Below, in pieces: positions 42,359 to 52,560 of a stretch of DNA of 64,000 bases. Origin of the DNA: Streptomyces flavotricini (lineage in GTDB: Bacteria > Actinomycetota > Actinomycetes > Streptomycetales > Streptomycetaceae); NCBI RefSeq assembly GCF_020639365.1, contig NZ_JAINUL010000001.1, forward strand, positions 5,561,481-5,625,480, read 5' to 3'. The position numbers and the translations under genes are program-made. The stretch's first letter is position 1. Each line of letters starts with the position of its first letter. The notes below the pieces were generated by a model that saw only the letters and a program-made list of their open reading frames with translations, did no database searches and was not told the DNA's origin.

Positions 42359-43153
42359 ATGCGACTGCGCAAAGCCCTTGCCCTCTCCGCCGTCCCCGTC
42401 CTGGCCGCCGTCGCCCTCTCCACCCCGTACGCGGCCGCGGACGTCGGCAACGGCGGCGGCGCCCGCCCCGCGCCCGCGCTGCCGTCCCGGATCGAGGCCA
42501 CCTGCGGGGACGGGAAGAGCAGCGCCTTCCCCATCGGTGCGCGGATCCGCGGCGGTCCGGCCGTCTACCGGACCGGCGGCGGGCCGCAGACCTGGTACCT
42601 GGACCTCACCAACACCACCAACTCCGAATGCACCGCCATCCACCCCGTCGTGGTGTTCACGGACGCGGCCCGCGCCCTGCTCCCCGCCCACTTCCGGATG
42701 GAGTTCGAGGCTCCGGGCGGGACCCTCCCCGTCAGCCTGGAGCGCAGCGACCGGGACGAGATCATCGCCGTCTTCGACGGGGGCGAGGCCTTCTCCGGCT
42801 TCGCCGTCCGGGCCGGCGGCTCCCTGACCGTCAAGGTCAGTCTGGCCTTCGCCCCCGGCACGCCCGCCGGTGAGGTCCTCGCGGACGCCGCCCTCGTGCA
42901 GCGCAAGGCCGACGACGGCGACTGGGTCGGCGAGGCGGGCGGCTACCGGTTCTCCGTCGAGGGCCCCGAGAACGAGAGCGGCGACGCCGGGTCCCTCGCG
43001 CAGACCGGCCCCCGCAACCGGCTGTACGGCATCGGCGGGGCCGCCTCCCTCGTCACCGGCGCCGGGCTCCTGCTGGCCGCCCGCCGGCTGCGCGCCCGTA
43101 CCGGTCCGCCCGCCGCCGACACCCCCCGCACCCCCGGCACACCGGCGCGCTGA
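42359..43153 (+). CDS. Secreted protein with LAXTG cell wall sorting signal
   Basis: 264 residues. Signal peptide MRLRKALALSAVPVLAAVAL ending TPYAAADV. The mature domain of about 170 residues is beta-rich (TWYLDLTNTTNSECTAIHPV then VVFTDAARALLPAHFRMEFE), with two cysteines. The end carries SLAQTG, a membrane segment (LYGIGGAASLVTGAGLLLAA) and RRLRART, a full class E-type sorting signal (LAXTG). It would be anchored to the wall by a sortase such as the one at 35284. No domain family named. About 160 bp upstream is non-coding. Confidence 0.8.
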   Translation: MRLRKALALSAVPVLAAVALSTPYAAADVGNGGGARPAPALPSRIEATCGDGKSSAFPIGARIRGGPAVYRTGGGPQTWYLDLTNTTNSECTAIHPVVVFTDAARALLPAHFRMEFEAPGGTLPVSLERSDRDEIIAVFDGGEAFSGFAVRAGGSLTVKVSLAFAPGTPAGEVLADAALVQRKADDGDWVGEAGGYRFSVEGPENESGDAGSLAQTGPRNRLYGIGGAASLVTGAGLLLAARRLRARTGPPAADTPRTPGTPAR

Positions 43154-43186
43154 TCCCCGTACATCCGCCCCGCGTACAGTCCCAGG

Positions 43187-43951
43187 GTGGAAGAACAGAA
43201 CCTGCACCACCGCCCCGGCTCGCCCGTCCGTTCCGGCATTCCGGAGCACGGTCGCGTCCCCAAGTACTACGCCGTCAAGGCCCTCGTCGCGGACCTTCTC
43301 GACGACCTCGGCGAGGGCGGACTGCTGCCCACCGAGCGGGATCTCGCCGAGCGGTACGAGGTGTCCCGCGAGACCGTACGGCAGGCCCTGCGCGAGCTGC
43401 TCCTGGAGGGCCGGCTCCGCCGCTCCGGCCGCGGCACCGTCGTCGCCGGTCCCAAGCTGGAGCAGCCCCTCTCCCTCGCGAGCTACACCGAGGGCGTACG
43501 CCGCCAGGGCCGCCGCCCGGGCCGCAACCTGATCGGACTGGAGCGGTTCCCCTGCCCGCCCGAGCTGGCCCCCGGCATCGGCGCCGAGCCCGGCGAGCCC
43601 GTCTGGCACCTGGAGCGCGTGCTGCTCGCCGACGACGAGCGGGTCGGCCTGGAGAGCACGTACGTCCGGGTGGCGCGGGCGCCCCGCCTCGACAGCGAGT
43701 TCCCGCCGGACTCCTCCTTCTACGGGTACCTCCTCGACAGGCTCGGGATCTCCTTCGGGGACGCCGACGAGAAGCTGGAGACCGTCCTCGCCACCCCCCG
43801 CGAGGCCCTTCTGATCGGCACCCCGCCGGCCCTTCCGATGCTGCTCATCCACCGGTTCTCGCGGGACCAGGACGGGCAGCCGCTGGAGCGGGTCCGTTCT
43901 CTCTACCGTGGTGACCGGTTCAGCTTCACGACCCGTCTGCGGCCCGAATAG
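43187..43951 (+). CDS. GntR/HutC-family regulator of the phosphonate cluster
   Basis: 254 residues. The N-terminal winged helix is KYYAVKALVADLLDDLGEGG then LLPTERDLAERYEVSRETVR. The C-terminal UTRA ligand domain includes LSLASYTEGVRRQGRRPGRN, VWHLERVLLADDERVGLEST and RVRSLYRGDRFSFTTRL. TACAGT at 43175-43180 sits six bases before GTG 43187, suggesting a leaderless transcript. It directly precedes the phosphonate-use genes. A HutC/DasR-like half palindrome at 44011-44026 lies in the gap before them, so it probably controls them in response to a phosphonate or its product. It is DasR-like in type but not DasR itself, as judged by context. Confidence 0.85.
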   Translation: MEEQNLHHRPGSPVRSGIPEHGRVPKYYAVKALVADLLDDLGEGGLLPTERDLAERYEVSRETVRQALRELLLEGRLRRSGRGTVVAGPKLEQPLSLASYTEGVRRQGRRPGRNLIGLERFPCPPELAPGIGAEPGEPVWHLERVLLADDERVGLESTYVRVARAPRLDSEFPPDSSFYGYLLDRLGISFGDADEKLETVLATPREALLIGTPPALPMLLIHRFSRDQDGQPLERVRSLYRGDRFSFTTRLRPE

Positions 43952-44010
43952 TCCTGCTCGGGGCGGCCCAAGGCGGCGAAAAGGGGCGTAGGGAGATCAC
44001 GAGAAGGTAA

Positions 44011-44026
44011 CGGGTCTAGTCCAAGC
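44011..44026. promoter_or_regulatory. GntR/HutC-type operator candidate before the phosphonate genes
   Basis: CGGGTCTAGTCCAAGC keeps the GGTCTAG-CC core of HutC/DasR operators. It lies 60 bases past the regulator's stop and about 75 bases before the FAD oxidase start. Confidence 0.5.
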
Positions 44027-44098
44027 GTCGAGGTCTGTTCACCGTCCCGTCGCCGCCCTGACCCTCCCGGTCCACGGGCCGCGGCCACCGTGGGGCAC

Positions 44099-45220
44099 GT
44101 GAGAGTCATAGTCGTCGGAGGCGGCGTGGTCGGCACCATGCACGCCTGGCAAGCAGTCGAACGCGGCCACGAGGTCGTCCAGATCGAGCGAGAGGCCGAG
44201 GCCCGCGGCGCGTCGCTGCGCAACTTCGGTCAGATCTGGGTCAGTGGGCGGGCCGGGGGCGAGGAGCTCCAGACCGCCCTGCGGGCCCGCGAGCTCTGGG
44301 AGCAGATCGGCGCGGAGGTGCCCGGCCTGGGCTTCCGCGCGATCGGCTCCCTCACCCCGGTCCGCAATGCCCGTGAGTACGCGGTCGCCGAGGCGGCCGC
44401 CGCCCGCCCCGACGCCGCCGCAAGGGGCTACGAACTGGTCACCGCCGCGCGGGCCCGGGAGATCAACCCCGCCCTGCGCGGGGCCTTCGAGGCCGCCCTG
44501 TGGTGCGAACGGGACGCGGCCGTCGAGCCGCGCACCGCCCAGCTCCACCTGCGCGGGGCCCTCGAGGCGAGCGGTCGCTACACCTTCCTGCCCGGACGGG
44601 AGGTGCGCGAGGTCGTCGGAGACGGCGCCGTACGCGACGACCACGGTGACGTCCACCGGGGCGACGCCGTCGTCCTGGCCACCGGTGCCTGGCTCTCCGG
44701 CCTGGTCCGCGAGCTGGTCCCCGACCTGCCCGTGCGCCGCGTCCGGCTCCAGATGATGCAGACCGCCCCGCTCGGCGAGGAGCTCACCACCTCCATCGCC
44801 GACGCCGACAGCTTCCGCTACTACCCCGCGTACCGGAGCGGGGCCCTCGACGTCCTCAACGCCGAGCAGGCCCAGGCGCCGGTCGCCGCCGCGCACAAGA
44901 TGCAGCTGCTGATGGTCCAGCGCCGGGACGGCGGACTGACCATCGGCGACACCCACGAGTACGAGCACCCCTTCGCGTTCGACACCCTCGAAGACCCGTA
45001 CGAGTACCTCACCGAGGTCGTCGAGTCCTTCCTGGGCCGCCCGCTGCCGAAGATCCGGCACCGCTGGGCGGGCGTGTACGCGCAATGCACCGACACCACC
45101 CGCGTCGTCCACCGCCAGCACGTGGCGGACGGCGTCTGGCTGGTGACCGGACCCGGCGGCCGCGGGATGACCTGCTCGCCCGCCATAGCCGAAACCACCG
45201 CGAACGAACTGGGCTGGTAG
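44099..45220 (+). CDS. FAD-dependent oxidoreductase of the phosphonate type (TIGR03364-like)
   Basis: 373-residue DAO-family flavoenzyme. The FAD site is VRVIVVGGGVVGTMHAWQAV, then HEVVQIEREAEARGASLRNF. Late conserved parts are DAVVLATGAWLSGLV and GVWLVTGPGGRGMTCSPAI. The NFGQIWVSGRAGGEE stretch and the following phosphonatase-like gene match the oxidases that act on 2-aminoethylphosphonate or its N-methyl form, giving phosphonoacetaldehyde. GTG 44099 is preferred, with a CACCGT -10-like box seven bases upstream; GTG 44090 is in frame. No PhnW transaminase gene is present, so this enzyme would replace it. Substrate is inference from context. Confidence 0.8.
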   Translation: MRVIVVGGGVVGTMHAWQAVERGHEVVQIEREAEARGASLRNFGQIWVSGRAGGEELQTALRARELWEQIGAEVPGLGFRAIGSLTPVRNAREYAVAEAAAARPDAAARGYELVTAARAREINPALRGAFEAALWCERDAAVEPRTAQLHLRGALEASGRYTFLPGREVREVVGDGAVRDDHGDVHRGDAVVLATGAWLSGLVRELVPDLPVRRVRLQMMQTAPLGEELTTSIADADSFRYYPAYRSGALDVLNAEQAQAPVAAAHKMQLLMVQRRDGGLTIGDTHEYEHPFAFDTLEDPYEYLTEVVESFLGRPLPKIRHRWAGVYAQCTDTTRVVHRQHVADGVWLVTGPGGRGMTCSPAIAETTANELGW

Positions 45221-45225
45221 GGAAC

Positions 45226-45941
45226 ATGAGCACCGTGAGCAACCTGAGCACCGCCGACGGCAGGTCCCACCGGCTGATCGTCCTCGACATGGCCGGCACC
45301 ACCGTCGCCGACGGCGGCCTCGTCGAGCGCGCCTTCGAGCTCGCCGCCGAGCGCATCGGCGTCGAGCCGGGCACCGCCGACCACGAGGCCAAGCTCCAGT
45401 ACGTCCGCGACACCATGGGCGAGTCGAAGATCTCCGTCTTCCGCCACCTCTTCGGCACGGAGGAGCTGGCCCGGCGGGCCAACTCCGCCTTCGAGGAGGC
45501 GTACGGAGAGCTCGTCGACGGCGGGCTCATCGCCCCGGTCCCCGGCGCCCGCCGGACCATCGAGAAGCTCCGCGCCGACGGCCGCACCGTCGTCCTGACC
45601 ACCGGCTTCGCCCGCGTCACCCAGGACGCCATCCTCGACGCCCTCGGCTGGCAGGGCCTGGCCGACCTCACCCTCTGCCCCGCCGACGCGGGCGGCCGCG
45701 GCCGCCCCTACCCGGACATGGTGCTGGCCGCGTTCCTGCGCACCGGCGCCGCCGACGACGTACGGGACGTCGTGGTCGCGGGCGACACCGCGTACGACAT
45801 GCTCTGCGGCCGCCGCTCCGGCGCCGGGATCGTCGCGGGCGTCCTCACCGGAGCCCACGACCGCGCGGCGCTCACCGGGCACGGCGCGACCCACGTCCTC
45901 GAGTCGGTCGCCGACCTGCCCGCGGCCTTGCTGGAGTCGGC

Positions 45942-45945
<4 letters not shown>
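45226..45945 (+). CDS. Phosphonatase-like HAD hydrolase (PhnX-like)
   Basis: 239-residue HAD-superfamily hydrolase. Motif I is LIVLDMAGTTVADGG, the DxAGTT form of phosphonoacetaldehyde hydrolases. The cap contains MGESKISVFRHLF, where the lysine aligns with the Schiff-base lysine of PhnX as I remember it. Later motifs are VVLTTGFARVTQ, and VVAGDTAYDMLCG with the acidic metal residues. It should cleave phosphonoacetaldehyde to acetaldehyde and phosphate. ATG 45226 starts five bases after the oxidase stop, and the next gene overlaps its end (GTGA), so the cluster is one operon. Confidence 0.82.
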
Positions 45946-46983
<1,038 letters not shown>

Positions 46984-46991
<8 letters not shown>

Positions 46992-47988
46992 CGCCCCGCG
47001 CCCGGGCGGCCGGGCGACGGCGCACATACCGGGCACGCGGACCCCGGAGCACAACGGCGCCGCGCCCGGTCACGGCGGCACCGCCCGGCACCGGGCCGTG
47101 GCCGGGCCCGGAGCCGCCCCGTCCGGCTCCCGCACCCCGCAGGGGACCGGCGCCCCGCAGCGGACCCGTACCGTGCCCGGCTGGCTGTGGTCCCTGCCGC
47201 CCGTGGCCGCGCTCGCACTGGTCTTCCTCTACCCGCTCGCCCTGGTCGTCCAGCAGTCCTTCAGCCCCGAGAACGGCGGCGGCGCCTTCGACGCGTACGC
47301 CTCCGTCTTCCGCTCGCACTCCTTCCGCGAGGCGCTCGGCACCACGGTGTGGCTTGCCGCCGGAGCCACCGTCGGCTGCCTCGTCCTCGGCTTCGTGCTC
47401 GCGCTGATCATCGCCTTCGTCCCCTTCCCCGGGGCCAAGGCCGTCTCGAAGTTCATCGACGTCTTCCTCTCCTTCCCCTCCTTCCTCATCACCCTCGCCC
47501 TCCTCTTCATCTACGGCACGGTCGGCATGGCCAACGGGCTCTGGACCGACGTGAGCGGCAGCGCCGAGGGGCCCTTCCACTTCCTCACCACCCCGTGGGG
47601 CGTACTGCTCGCGGAGATCACGTACTTCACGCCCTTCGTGATGCGCCCGCTGCTCGCCGCCTTCTCCCAGCTGGACACCGCCCAGCTGGAGGTGGCCTCC
47701 TCGCTCGGGGCCAAGCCCGCGCGGATCGTCCGGCGCGTGATCCTGCCCGAGGCCCTTCCGGCGCTCGCCGCCGGCGGCAGCCTCGTCCTGGTCATGTGCC
47801 TCAACGAGTTCGGGATCGTGCTGTTCACCGGCGCCAAGGACGTCACCACCCTCCCGATGCTCGTCTACGGCAAGGCGATCCTGGAGTCCGACTACTCGGC
47901 CGCCTGCGTGGTCGCCGTCGTCAACATCGCGATTTCCGTCGGCCTGTTCGGCCTCTACCGGGTGGTGGGCAAGCGTGCTGGTGCATAG
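46984..47988 (+). CDS. phnU: ABC importer permease, first phosphonate-system permease
   Basis: 334 residues with six predicted membrane helices after a long Pro/Thr-rich cytoplasmic N-tail (residues 1-65). The first helix is WSLPPVAALALVFLYPLALV. The coupling segment EVASSLGAKPARIVRRVILP with the EAA-type motif marks a binding-protein-dependent permease. It overlaps the ATPase gene by 8 bp and the second permease by 14 bp, so translation is coupled. Forms the channel with the product at 47975. Confidence 0.85.
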
Positions 47989-48772
47989 CAAGACCGGCCG
48001 CTGGGCCGCCTGGGGCCTGTTCGGGCTCCTCTTCCTGCCCCTCTTCGCCCTGCCCCTGCTCGTCGTGGTGACCGCGTCGTTCTCCACTCACTGGTCGGGG
48101 GCCTTCCCCTCCGGTCCGACCACCGGGAACTACGCTTCCGCCGTGCGGGGCGAATCCCTCCAGGCGCTGACCACCTCGCTGGTGACCGCCCTCGTCGCGA
48201 GCCTGCTCGCGCTCACCGTCGGGACCTGGGCCGCGCTGGCCGCGGCCCGGCTGAAGCGGCGCGGGAAGCGGTCCCTGGACGCCCTGTTCATGCTGCCGGT
48301 CGCCGTGCCGTCCGTGGTCGTCGGCCTCGCCGTCCTGGTCGCCTTCAGCAAGCCCCCGGTGCTGCTCAACGGCACCAGCTCAATCGTGGTCCTGGCGCAC
48401 ACGATTCTTGTCACCGCGTTTGCCCATCAGTCGGTTTCGGCCGCCATCGTTCGTCTCGACCCCGCGTACGAACAGGCGGCGGCCTCCCTGGGCGCCCGTC
48501 CCGCGTACGTGCTGTGGCGGGTCAAGCTCCCCCTCCTGCTGCCGTCGCTGACGGCGGCCGCCGGACTCTGCTTCGCCCTGTCCATGGGCGAGCTGAGCGC
48601 CACGATGATGCTCTACCCGCCGGACTGGATGCCCCTCCCCGTCCGGATCTTCACCGCCACCGACCGCGGTTCGCTCTTCGGCGGGTCCGCCGTCGCCGTG
48701 GTCCTCATGACCGCCACCCTGCTGGTCCTCCTGGCCGTCTCCCGCATCCGCACCAGAGCCACCTACCGCTGA
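47975..48772 (+). CDS. phnV: ABC importer permease, second phosphonate-system permease
   Basis: 265 residues with six membrane helices (AWGLFGLLFLPLFALPLLVV at the N-terminus, VAVVLMTATLLVLLAVSRIR at the end). The EAA-type coupling loop is EQAAASLGARPAYVLWRVKL. It overlaps phnU by 14 bp and is followed by the solute-binding lipoprotein. GTG at 47975 opens inside the phnU end. Typical heterodimer partner of PhnU-type permeases. Confidence 0.85.
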   Translation: MLVHSKTGRWAAWGLFGLLFLPLFALPLLVVVTASFSTHWSGAFPSGPTTGNYASAVRGESLQALTTSLVTALVASLLALTVGTWAALAAARLKRRGKRSLDALFMLPVAVPSVVVGLAVLVAFSKPPVLLNGTSSIVVLAHTILVTAFAHQSVSAAIVRLDPAYEQAAASLGARPAYVLWRVKLPLLLPSLTAAAGLCFALSMGELSATMMLYPPDWMPLPVRIFTATDRGSLFGGSAVAVVLMTATLLVLLAVSRIRTRATYR

Positions 48773-48803
48773 CTCCCTTTCCCCCGTAAGGAAGTTCTTC
48801 CCC

Positions 48804-49886
48804 ATGTCCAGAAACGCCACGTCGCTCCGCGTCACCGCCACCGTCACCGGCGGCCTGGCCCTCGCCGCCGGCCTCACCGCGTGCGGCGGCTCGACGACCC
48901 CCGCCGAGTCCAAGGGCGGCGGCGAGAAGATCGTCACCGTCTACAGCGCCGACGGCCTCAAGAGCGAGAAGGGCGACGGCTGGTACGACAAGGTCTTCGC
49001 CGAGTTCACGAAGAAGACCGGAATCCAGGTCAAGTACGTCGAGGGCGGCTCGGGCGAGATGGTGCAGCGCGCCTTCCGCGAGAAGACCAACACCCAGGCC
49101 GACGTGATCGTCACCCTGCCGCCCTTCATCCAGCAGGCGGACGGCAAGGGCCTGCTCCAGGCCTACAAGCCGCAGGGCTCCGACAAGGTCAACGGCGTCG
49201 ACAAGGCCGCCGACGGCAAGTGGACCTCGATCGTCAACAACTACTTCGGCTTCATCCACAACAAGAAGGAGCTCGCCGAGGCGCCCAAGACCTGGGAAGA
49301 GCTGCTGGACTCCAAGTACAAGGGCAAGCTCCAGTACTCCACCCCGGGCGTCGCGGGCGACGGCACCGCCGTCCTGGTCAAGGCGATGCACGACTTCGGC
49401 GGCAAGGAGCCGGCGCTGGAGTACCTGAAGAAGCTCCAGGCCAACAACGTCGGCCCGTCCTCCTCCACCAGCAAGCTCGCGCCGAAGACCGACAAGGGCG
49501 AGCTGCTCGTCGCCAACGGCGACGTCCAGATGAACTTCGCGCAGTCCAAGTCCATGCCGAACCTGGGGATCTGGTTCCCGGCCAAGGACGGCGGCAAGCC
49601 GACCACCTTCGCCCTGCCGTACGCGGCAGGCCTGGTGGACAAGGCCCCGCACACCGAGAACGGCAAGAAGCTCCTCGACTTCATGCTCGGCGAGGAGGCC
49701 CAGAAGCTGGTCAGCGAGGTCGGCGGCGGCTTCCCGGCGCGCACCGACGTCAAGCCGACCGACGCCAACGCCGTCGAACTCACCAGGCTCATGACCGGTG
49801 TCGAGGTCTTCGAGCCGGACTGGGCGGACATCGACAAGAACCTGACGAGCTACGTCGACGCGTGGAAGTCGGCCACCGGAAGCTGA
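48804..49886 (+). CDS. phnS: ABC importer substrate-binding lipoprotein, phosphonate type
   Basis: 360 residues. The signal peptide ends in the lipobox LTAC (VTGGLALAAGLTACGGSTTP), so it is membrane-anchored outside. The iron/thiamine-type periplasmic binding fold includes IVTVYSADGLKSEKGDGWYD, GFIHNKKELAEAPKTWEEL, PNLGIWFPAKDGGKPTTFAL and SEVGGGFPARTDVKPTDAN. It ends the ABC operon 46-48 kb and would deliver the phosphonate to PhnUV. RBS GTAAGGAAGT before ATG 48804. Confidence 0.85.
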   Translation: MSRNATSLRVTATVTGGLALAAGLTACGGSTTPAESKGGGEKIVTVYSADGLKSEKGDGWYDKVFAEFTKKTGIQVKYVEGGSGEMVQRAFREKTNTQADVIVTLPPFIQQADGKGLLQAYKPQGSDKVNGVDKAADGKWTSIVNNYFGFIHNKKELAEAPKTWEELLDSKYKGKLQYSTPGVAGDGTAVLVKAMHDFGGKEPALEYLKKLQANNVGPSSSTSKLAPKTDKGELLVANGDVQMNFAQSKSMPNLGIWFPAKDGGKPTTFALPYAAGLVDKAPHTENGKKLLDFMLGEEAQKLVSEVGGGFPARTDVKPTDANAVELTRLMTGVEVFEPDWADIDKNLTSYVDAWKSATGS

Positions 49887-50031
49887 TTGGTCGCCTCCTG
49901 GTCACCCGCGACCAGGAAAGTGACGCTTGCATAACGGGTCTGGACCGAAGAGCGCACCTTCGGTCCGGACCCCGCGCACGTCCACCGCAAGCCCACCCGC
50001 GCCTTCCCCACGATTACTCCCGGAGGAGTAC

Positions 50032-51561
50032 GTGCCCACTGTCCTGTCAGGACGCGCCCTCGCCGTGACCGCAACCGCCACGGCCCTGCTCGCCACCGCC
50101 CTCGGCGCGCACACCGCCACCGCCGGGACGGCCGCCACCGCCACCACCGACAAGGTCCTCGTCATCGGCATCGACGGCACGGTCCTGGACCGTGTCAAGG
50201 CGGCCAACGCCCCCCACCTGCAAGGCCTGATGGCCCAAGGCCTCACCGCGAAGAGCACCCTCTACGCGAACCCGATGGCCGCCACCTCCTCGGGCCCCGG
50301 CTGGTCCACCATCGCCACCGGCGTCTGGCCCGACAAGCACGGCGTGAAGGACAACACCTTCACCGGCAAGAACTACACGGCCTACCCCGACTTCCTGACC
50401 CGCATCGAGAACGCCAAGCCGGCGCTCAACACGTACGCGGCCGCCGACTGGGAGCCCCTCACCTCCACCGACGCGGGCGGCCCGGTCTTCTCCGCCAAGG
50501 TCGACAAGCGCCTGGGCCTCAAGGGCGACCGCGACGGCTACGGCACGGAAGACCCGAAGATCGCCGCCGCGGCCTCCGCGGAACTGCAGGGCCAGAACCC
50601 GGACGCCGCGTTCGTGTACTTCGGCCAGGTAGACGGTGCCGGACACTCCTACGGCGCCGCCAGCCAGCAGTACCTCGATGCCATCGGCCGCGTGGACGTG
50701 ATGGTCGGCCAGCTGCTCGCCGCCGTGCAGAACCGCCCCACGTACGCCCAGGAGAACTGGAAGATCCTGGTCACCACCGACCACGGGCACACCGACGCGG
50801 GCGGCCACGGCGGCTCCACCATCCAGGAGCGCGGCACCTTCGTCATCGCCAAGGGTGCGGGGATCCCGGCCGGTTCGGTCCGCAGCGACGTCAAGCTCGT
50901 GGACGTGGCGGCCACCGCCATGGCGCAGGTCGGCGTCGACCCCGGCACGGCGATCGACGGCATCCCGCTGAACGCCCCCGACGACAACGACCCGTTCGAC
51001 ACGCTGCGGCCGAACCTCCAGGCCCGCGTGGACGAGACGGGCATCCCGGCGGGCGTGAAGGGCTTCACGCACACCCCGCCGGCCGGCTGGTCGATCGACA
51101 ACTCCAAGATGGGCACCGGCGGTGTCACCGAGTGGGCCGGCTGGGCCTTCGCGACCGACGAGTTCTGGAGCCAGGCCCAGCGCGACCAGTGGCGCGAGCT
51201 GAACGTCCGCTCCCGTGACGTGTTCGCCGTCGCCGACTCCGACGAGTGGGACGACACGTCCCACACCGGTTCCTACGACTCCACCCTGATCACCCCCAAG
51301 TGGGCCGTGGCCGGGGGCACCACGAGGAACCTGACCTTCCAGACCCACTACCACCACGAGGCCGGCCAGACCGCCCAGGTCCTGGTCTCCTACAACGGAG
51401 CCGCTCCCACGGTCGTCAAGAGCTACACCGCCGACGCGGTCGCCAAGGCGGAGTCCCTGACCCTCCAGGTCCCGGCCGGCGCCACCGACGTCCAGGTCCG
51501 CTTCCGCTACGCCGGCACCAACAACTGGTACTGGACCGTCGACAACGTCAAGCTCGGCTGA
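50032..51561 (+). CDS. Secreted alkaline phosphatase-superfamily phosphodiesterase/phosphatase
   Basis: 509 residues. A signal peptide (ALAVTATATALLATALGAH region) precedes the nucleotide pyrophosphatase/phosphodiesterase-type catalytic domain. Metal and active-site segments are VLVIGIDGTVLDRV, the nucleophile loop TSSGPGWSTIATGVWPDKHG, FVYFGQVDGAGHSYGA and VTTDHGHTDAGGHGG. A C-terminal beta domain ends YAGTNNWYWTVDNVKLG. GTG 50032 has GGAGGAG (50022-50028). It may release phosphate or a phosphonate ester outside the cell for the adjacent importer. Phosphonoacetate hydrolase belongs to the same superfamily but is cytoplasmic, so that identity is less likely. Confidence 0.8.
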   Translation: MPTVLSGRALAVTATATALLATALGAHTATAGTAATATTDKVLVIGIDGTVLDRVKAANAPHLQGLMAQGLTAKSTLYANPMAATSSGPGWSTIATGVWPDKHGVKDNTFTGKNYTAYPDFLTRIENAKPALNTYAAADWEPLTSTDAGGPVFSAKVDKRLGLKGDRDGYGTEDPKIAAAASAELQGQNPDAAFVYFGQVDGAGHSYGAASQQYLDAIGRVDVMVGQLLAAVQNRPTYAQENWKILVTTDHGHTDAGGHGGSTIQERGTFVIAKGAGIPAGSVRSDVKLVDVAATAMAQVGVDPGTAIDGIPLNAPDDNDPFDTLRPNLQARVDETGIPAGVKGFTHTPPAGWSIDNSKMGTGGVTEWAGWAFATDEFWSQAQRDQWRELNVRSRDVFAVADSDEWDDTSHTGSYDSTLITPKWAVAGGTTRNLTFQTHYHHEAGQTAQVLVSYNGAAPTVVKSYTADAVAKAESLTLQVPAGATDVQVRFRYAGTNNWYWTVDNVKLG

Positions 51562-51701
51562 GCCGCTCCCGGCGGGCGGGGTCCGGGCTGTGGACGCCCT
51601 CGTCGTCCGCGGCCCGGCCCCGATAGGGTGGTAGAGACCACAGGTGACGGGCCTGCGGTCACAGGTCAGAGGTCCGGCCACCGAGAGCGGAGAACAATCC
51701 A

Positions 51702-52481
51702 GTGGCAGAGCGCAAGCCGATCGAATCCTGGCTCACCGACATGGACGGGGTCCTGATCCACGAAGGCACCCCGATCCCCGGCGCCGATGCCTTCATCAAG
51801 CGGCTGCGCGAATCCGGCAAGCCCTTCCTGGTCCTGACCAACAACTCCATCTACACCCCGCGCGACCTCCAGGCCCGGCTCTCCCGCATGGGCCTCCACG
51901 TCCCCGTCGAGAACATCTGGACCTCGGCGCTCGCCACCGCGAAGTTCCTCGACGACCAGCGCCCGGGCGGCACCGCGTACGTCATCGGCGAGGCCGGACT
52001 GACCACCGCCCTGCACGACATCGGCTACATCCTGACCGACCACGAGCCCGACTACGTGGTCCTCGGCGAGACCCGTACGTACAGCTTCGAGGCGATGACG
52101 AAGGCGGTCCGCCTGATCAACGCGGGCGCCCGCTTCATCTGCACCAACCCGGACGAGACCGGCCCCTCCACCGAGGGTCCGCTGCCCGCCACCGGGGCCG
52201 TCGCCGCACTGATCACCAAGGCGACCGGGAAGCAGCCGTACTTCGCCGGCAAGCCCAACCCGCTGATGATGCGGACCGGCCTGAACGCCATCGGCGCGCA
52301 CTCCGAGAGCAGCGCGATGATCGGCGACCGGATGGACACCGACGTCCTGGCCGGGCTGGAGGCCGGGATGCAGACCTTCCTCGTGCTGACCGGACTGACC
52401 TCCGCCGCGGACACCGAGAAGTTCCCGTACCGGCCGACCAAGACCGTCGACTCGATCGCCGACCTGGTCGATCTCGTCTGA
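51702..52481 (+). CDS. HAD-IIA family hydrolase (NagD-like)
   Basis: 259 residues. HAD motif I is WLTDMDGVLIHEG, then VLTNNSIYTPRDL (motif II region), the cap with TGPSTEGPLPATGAVAALIT, the lysine region FAGKPNPLMMRTGLN and the end SSAMIGDRMDTDVLAGLEAG (motif IV). NagD-like members dephosphorylate nucleotides or sugar phosphates. The GTG at 51702 has GGAG upstream. Not clearly part of the phosphonate operon, since a gap of 140 bp precedes it. A strong terminator follows. Confidence 0.88.
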   Translation: MAERKPIESWLTDMDGVLIHEGTPIPGADAFIKRLRESGKPFLVLTNNSIYTPRDLQARLSRMGLHVPVENIWTSALATAKFLDDQRPGGTAYVIGEAGLTTALHDIGYILTDHEPDYVVLGETRTYSFEAMTKAVRLINAGARFICTNPDETGPSTEGPLPATGAVAALITKATGKQPYFAGKPNPLMMRTGLNAIGAHSESSAMIGDRMDTDVLAGLEAGMQTFLVLTGLTSAADTEKFPYRPTKTVDSIADLVDLV

Positions 52482-52497
52482 TCCGAACGGGTCAAGC

Positions 52498-52527
52498 GCG
52501 CGGCGCTCCGGATGCGGAGCGCCGCGC
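52498..52527 (+). terminator. Terminator after the HAD-IIA gene
   Basis: GCGCGGCGCTCCG at 52498-52510 pairs with CGGAGCGCCGCGC at 52515-52527 around GATG, a perfect 13-bp stem. Confidence 0.85.
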
Positions 52528-52532
52528 CGCAC

Positions 52533-52559
52533 GTGAACCTCCTTGATGAGGAGGTTCAC
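52533..52559 (+). promoter_or_regulatory. Hairpin sequestering the ribosome binding site of the 52561 gene
   Basis: GTGAACCTCCT (52533-52543) and AGGAGGTTCAC (52549-52559) are exact reverse complements with a 5-nt loop. The right arm contains the AGGAGG Shine-Dalgarno of the ATG at 52561, which follows after one base. The folded mRNA would block initiation, so temperature, an RNA-binding factor or ongoing translation must open it. Confidence 0.75.
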
Positions 52560-52560
52560 C

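Noticed and set aside
39557..43852. Very long open frame on the minus strand (over 1400 codons)
   Set aside because: Only the first 1.1 kb (the oxidoreductase) has a recognised family. The rest is antisense to the ROK, LAXTG-protein and GntR genes and reads as low-complexity high-GC sequence.
44011..44026. Operator before the phosphonate genes considered as a true DasR site
   Set aside because: It has mismatches at two conserved positions, and a local HutC-type regulator gene is adjacent and the more likely binder.
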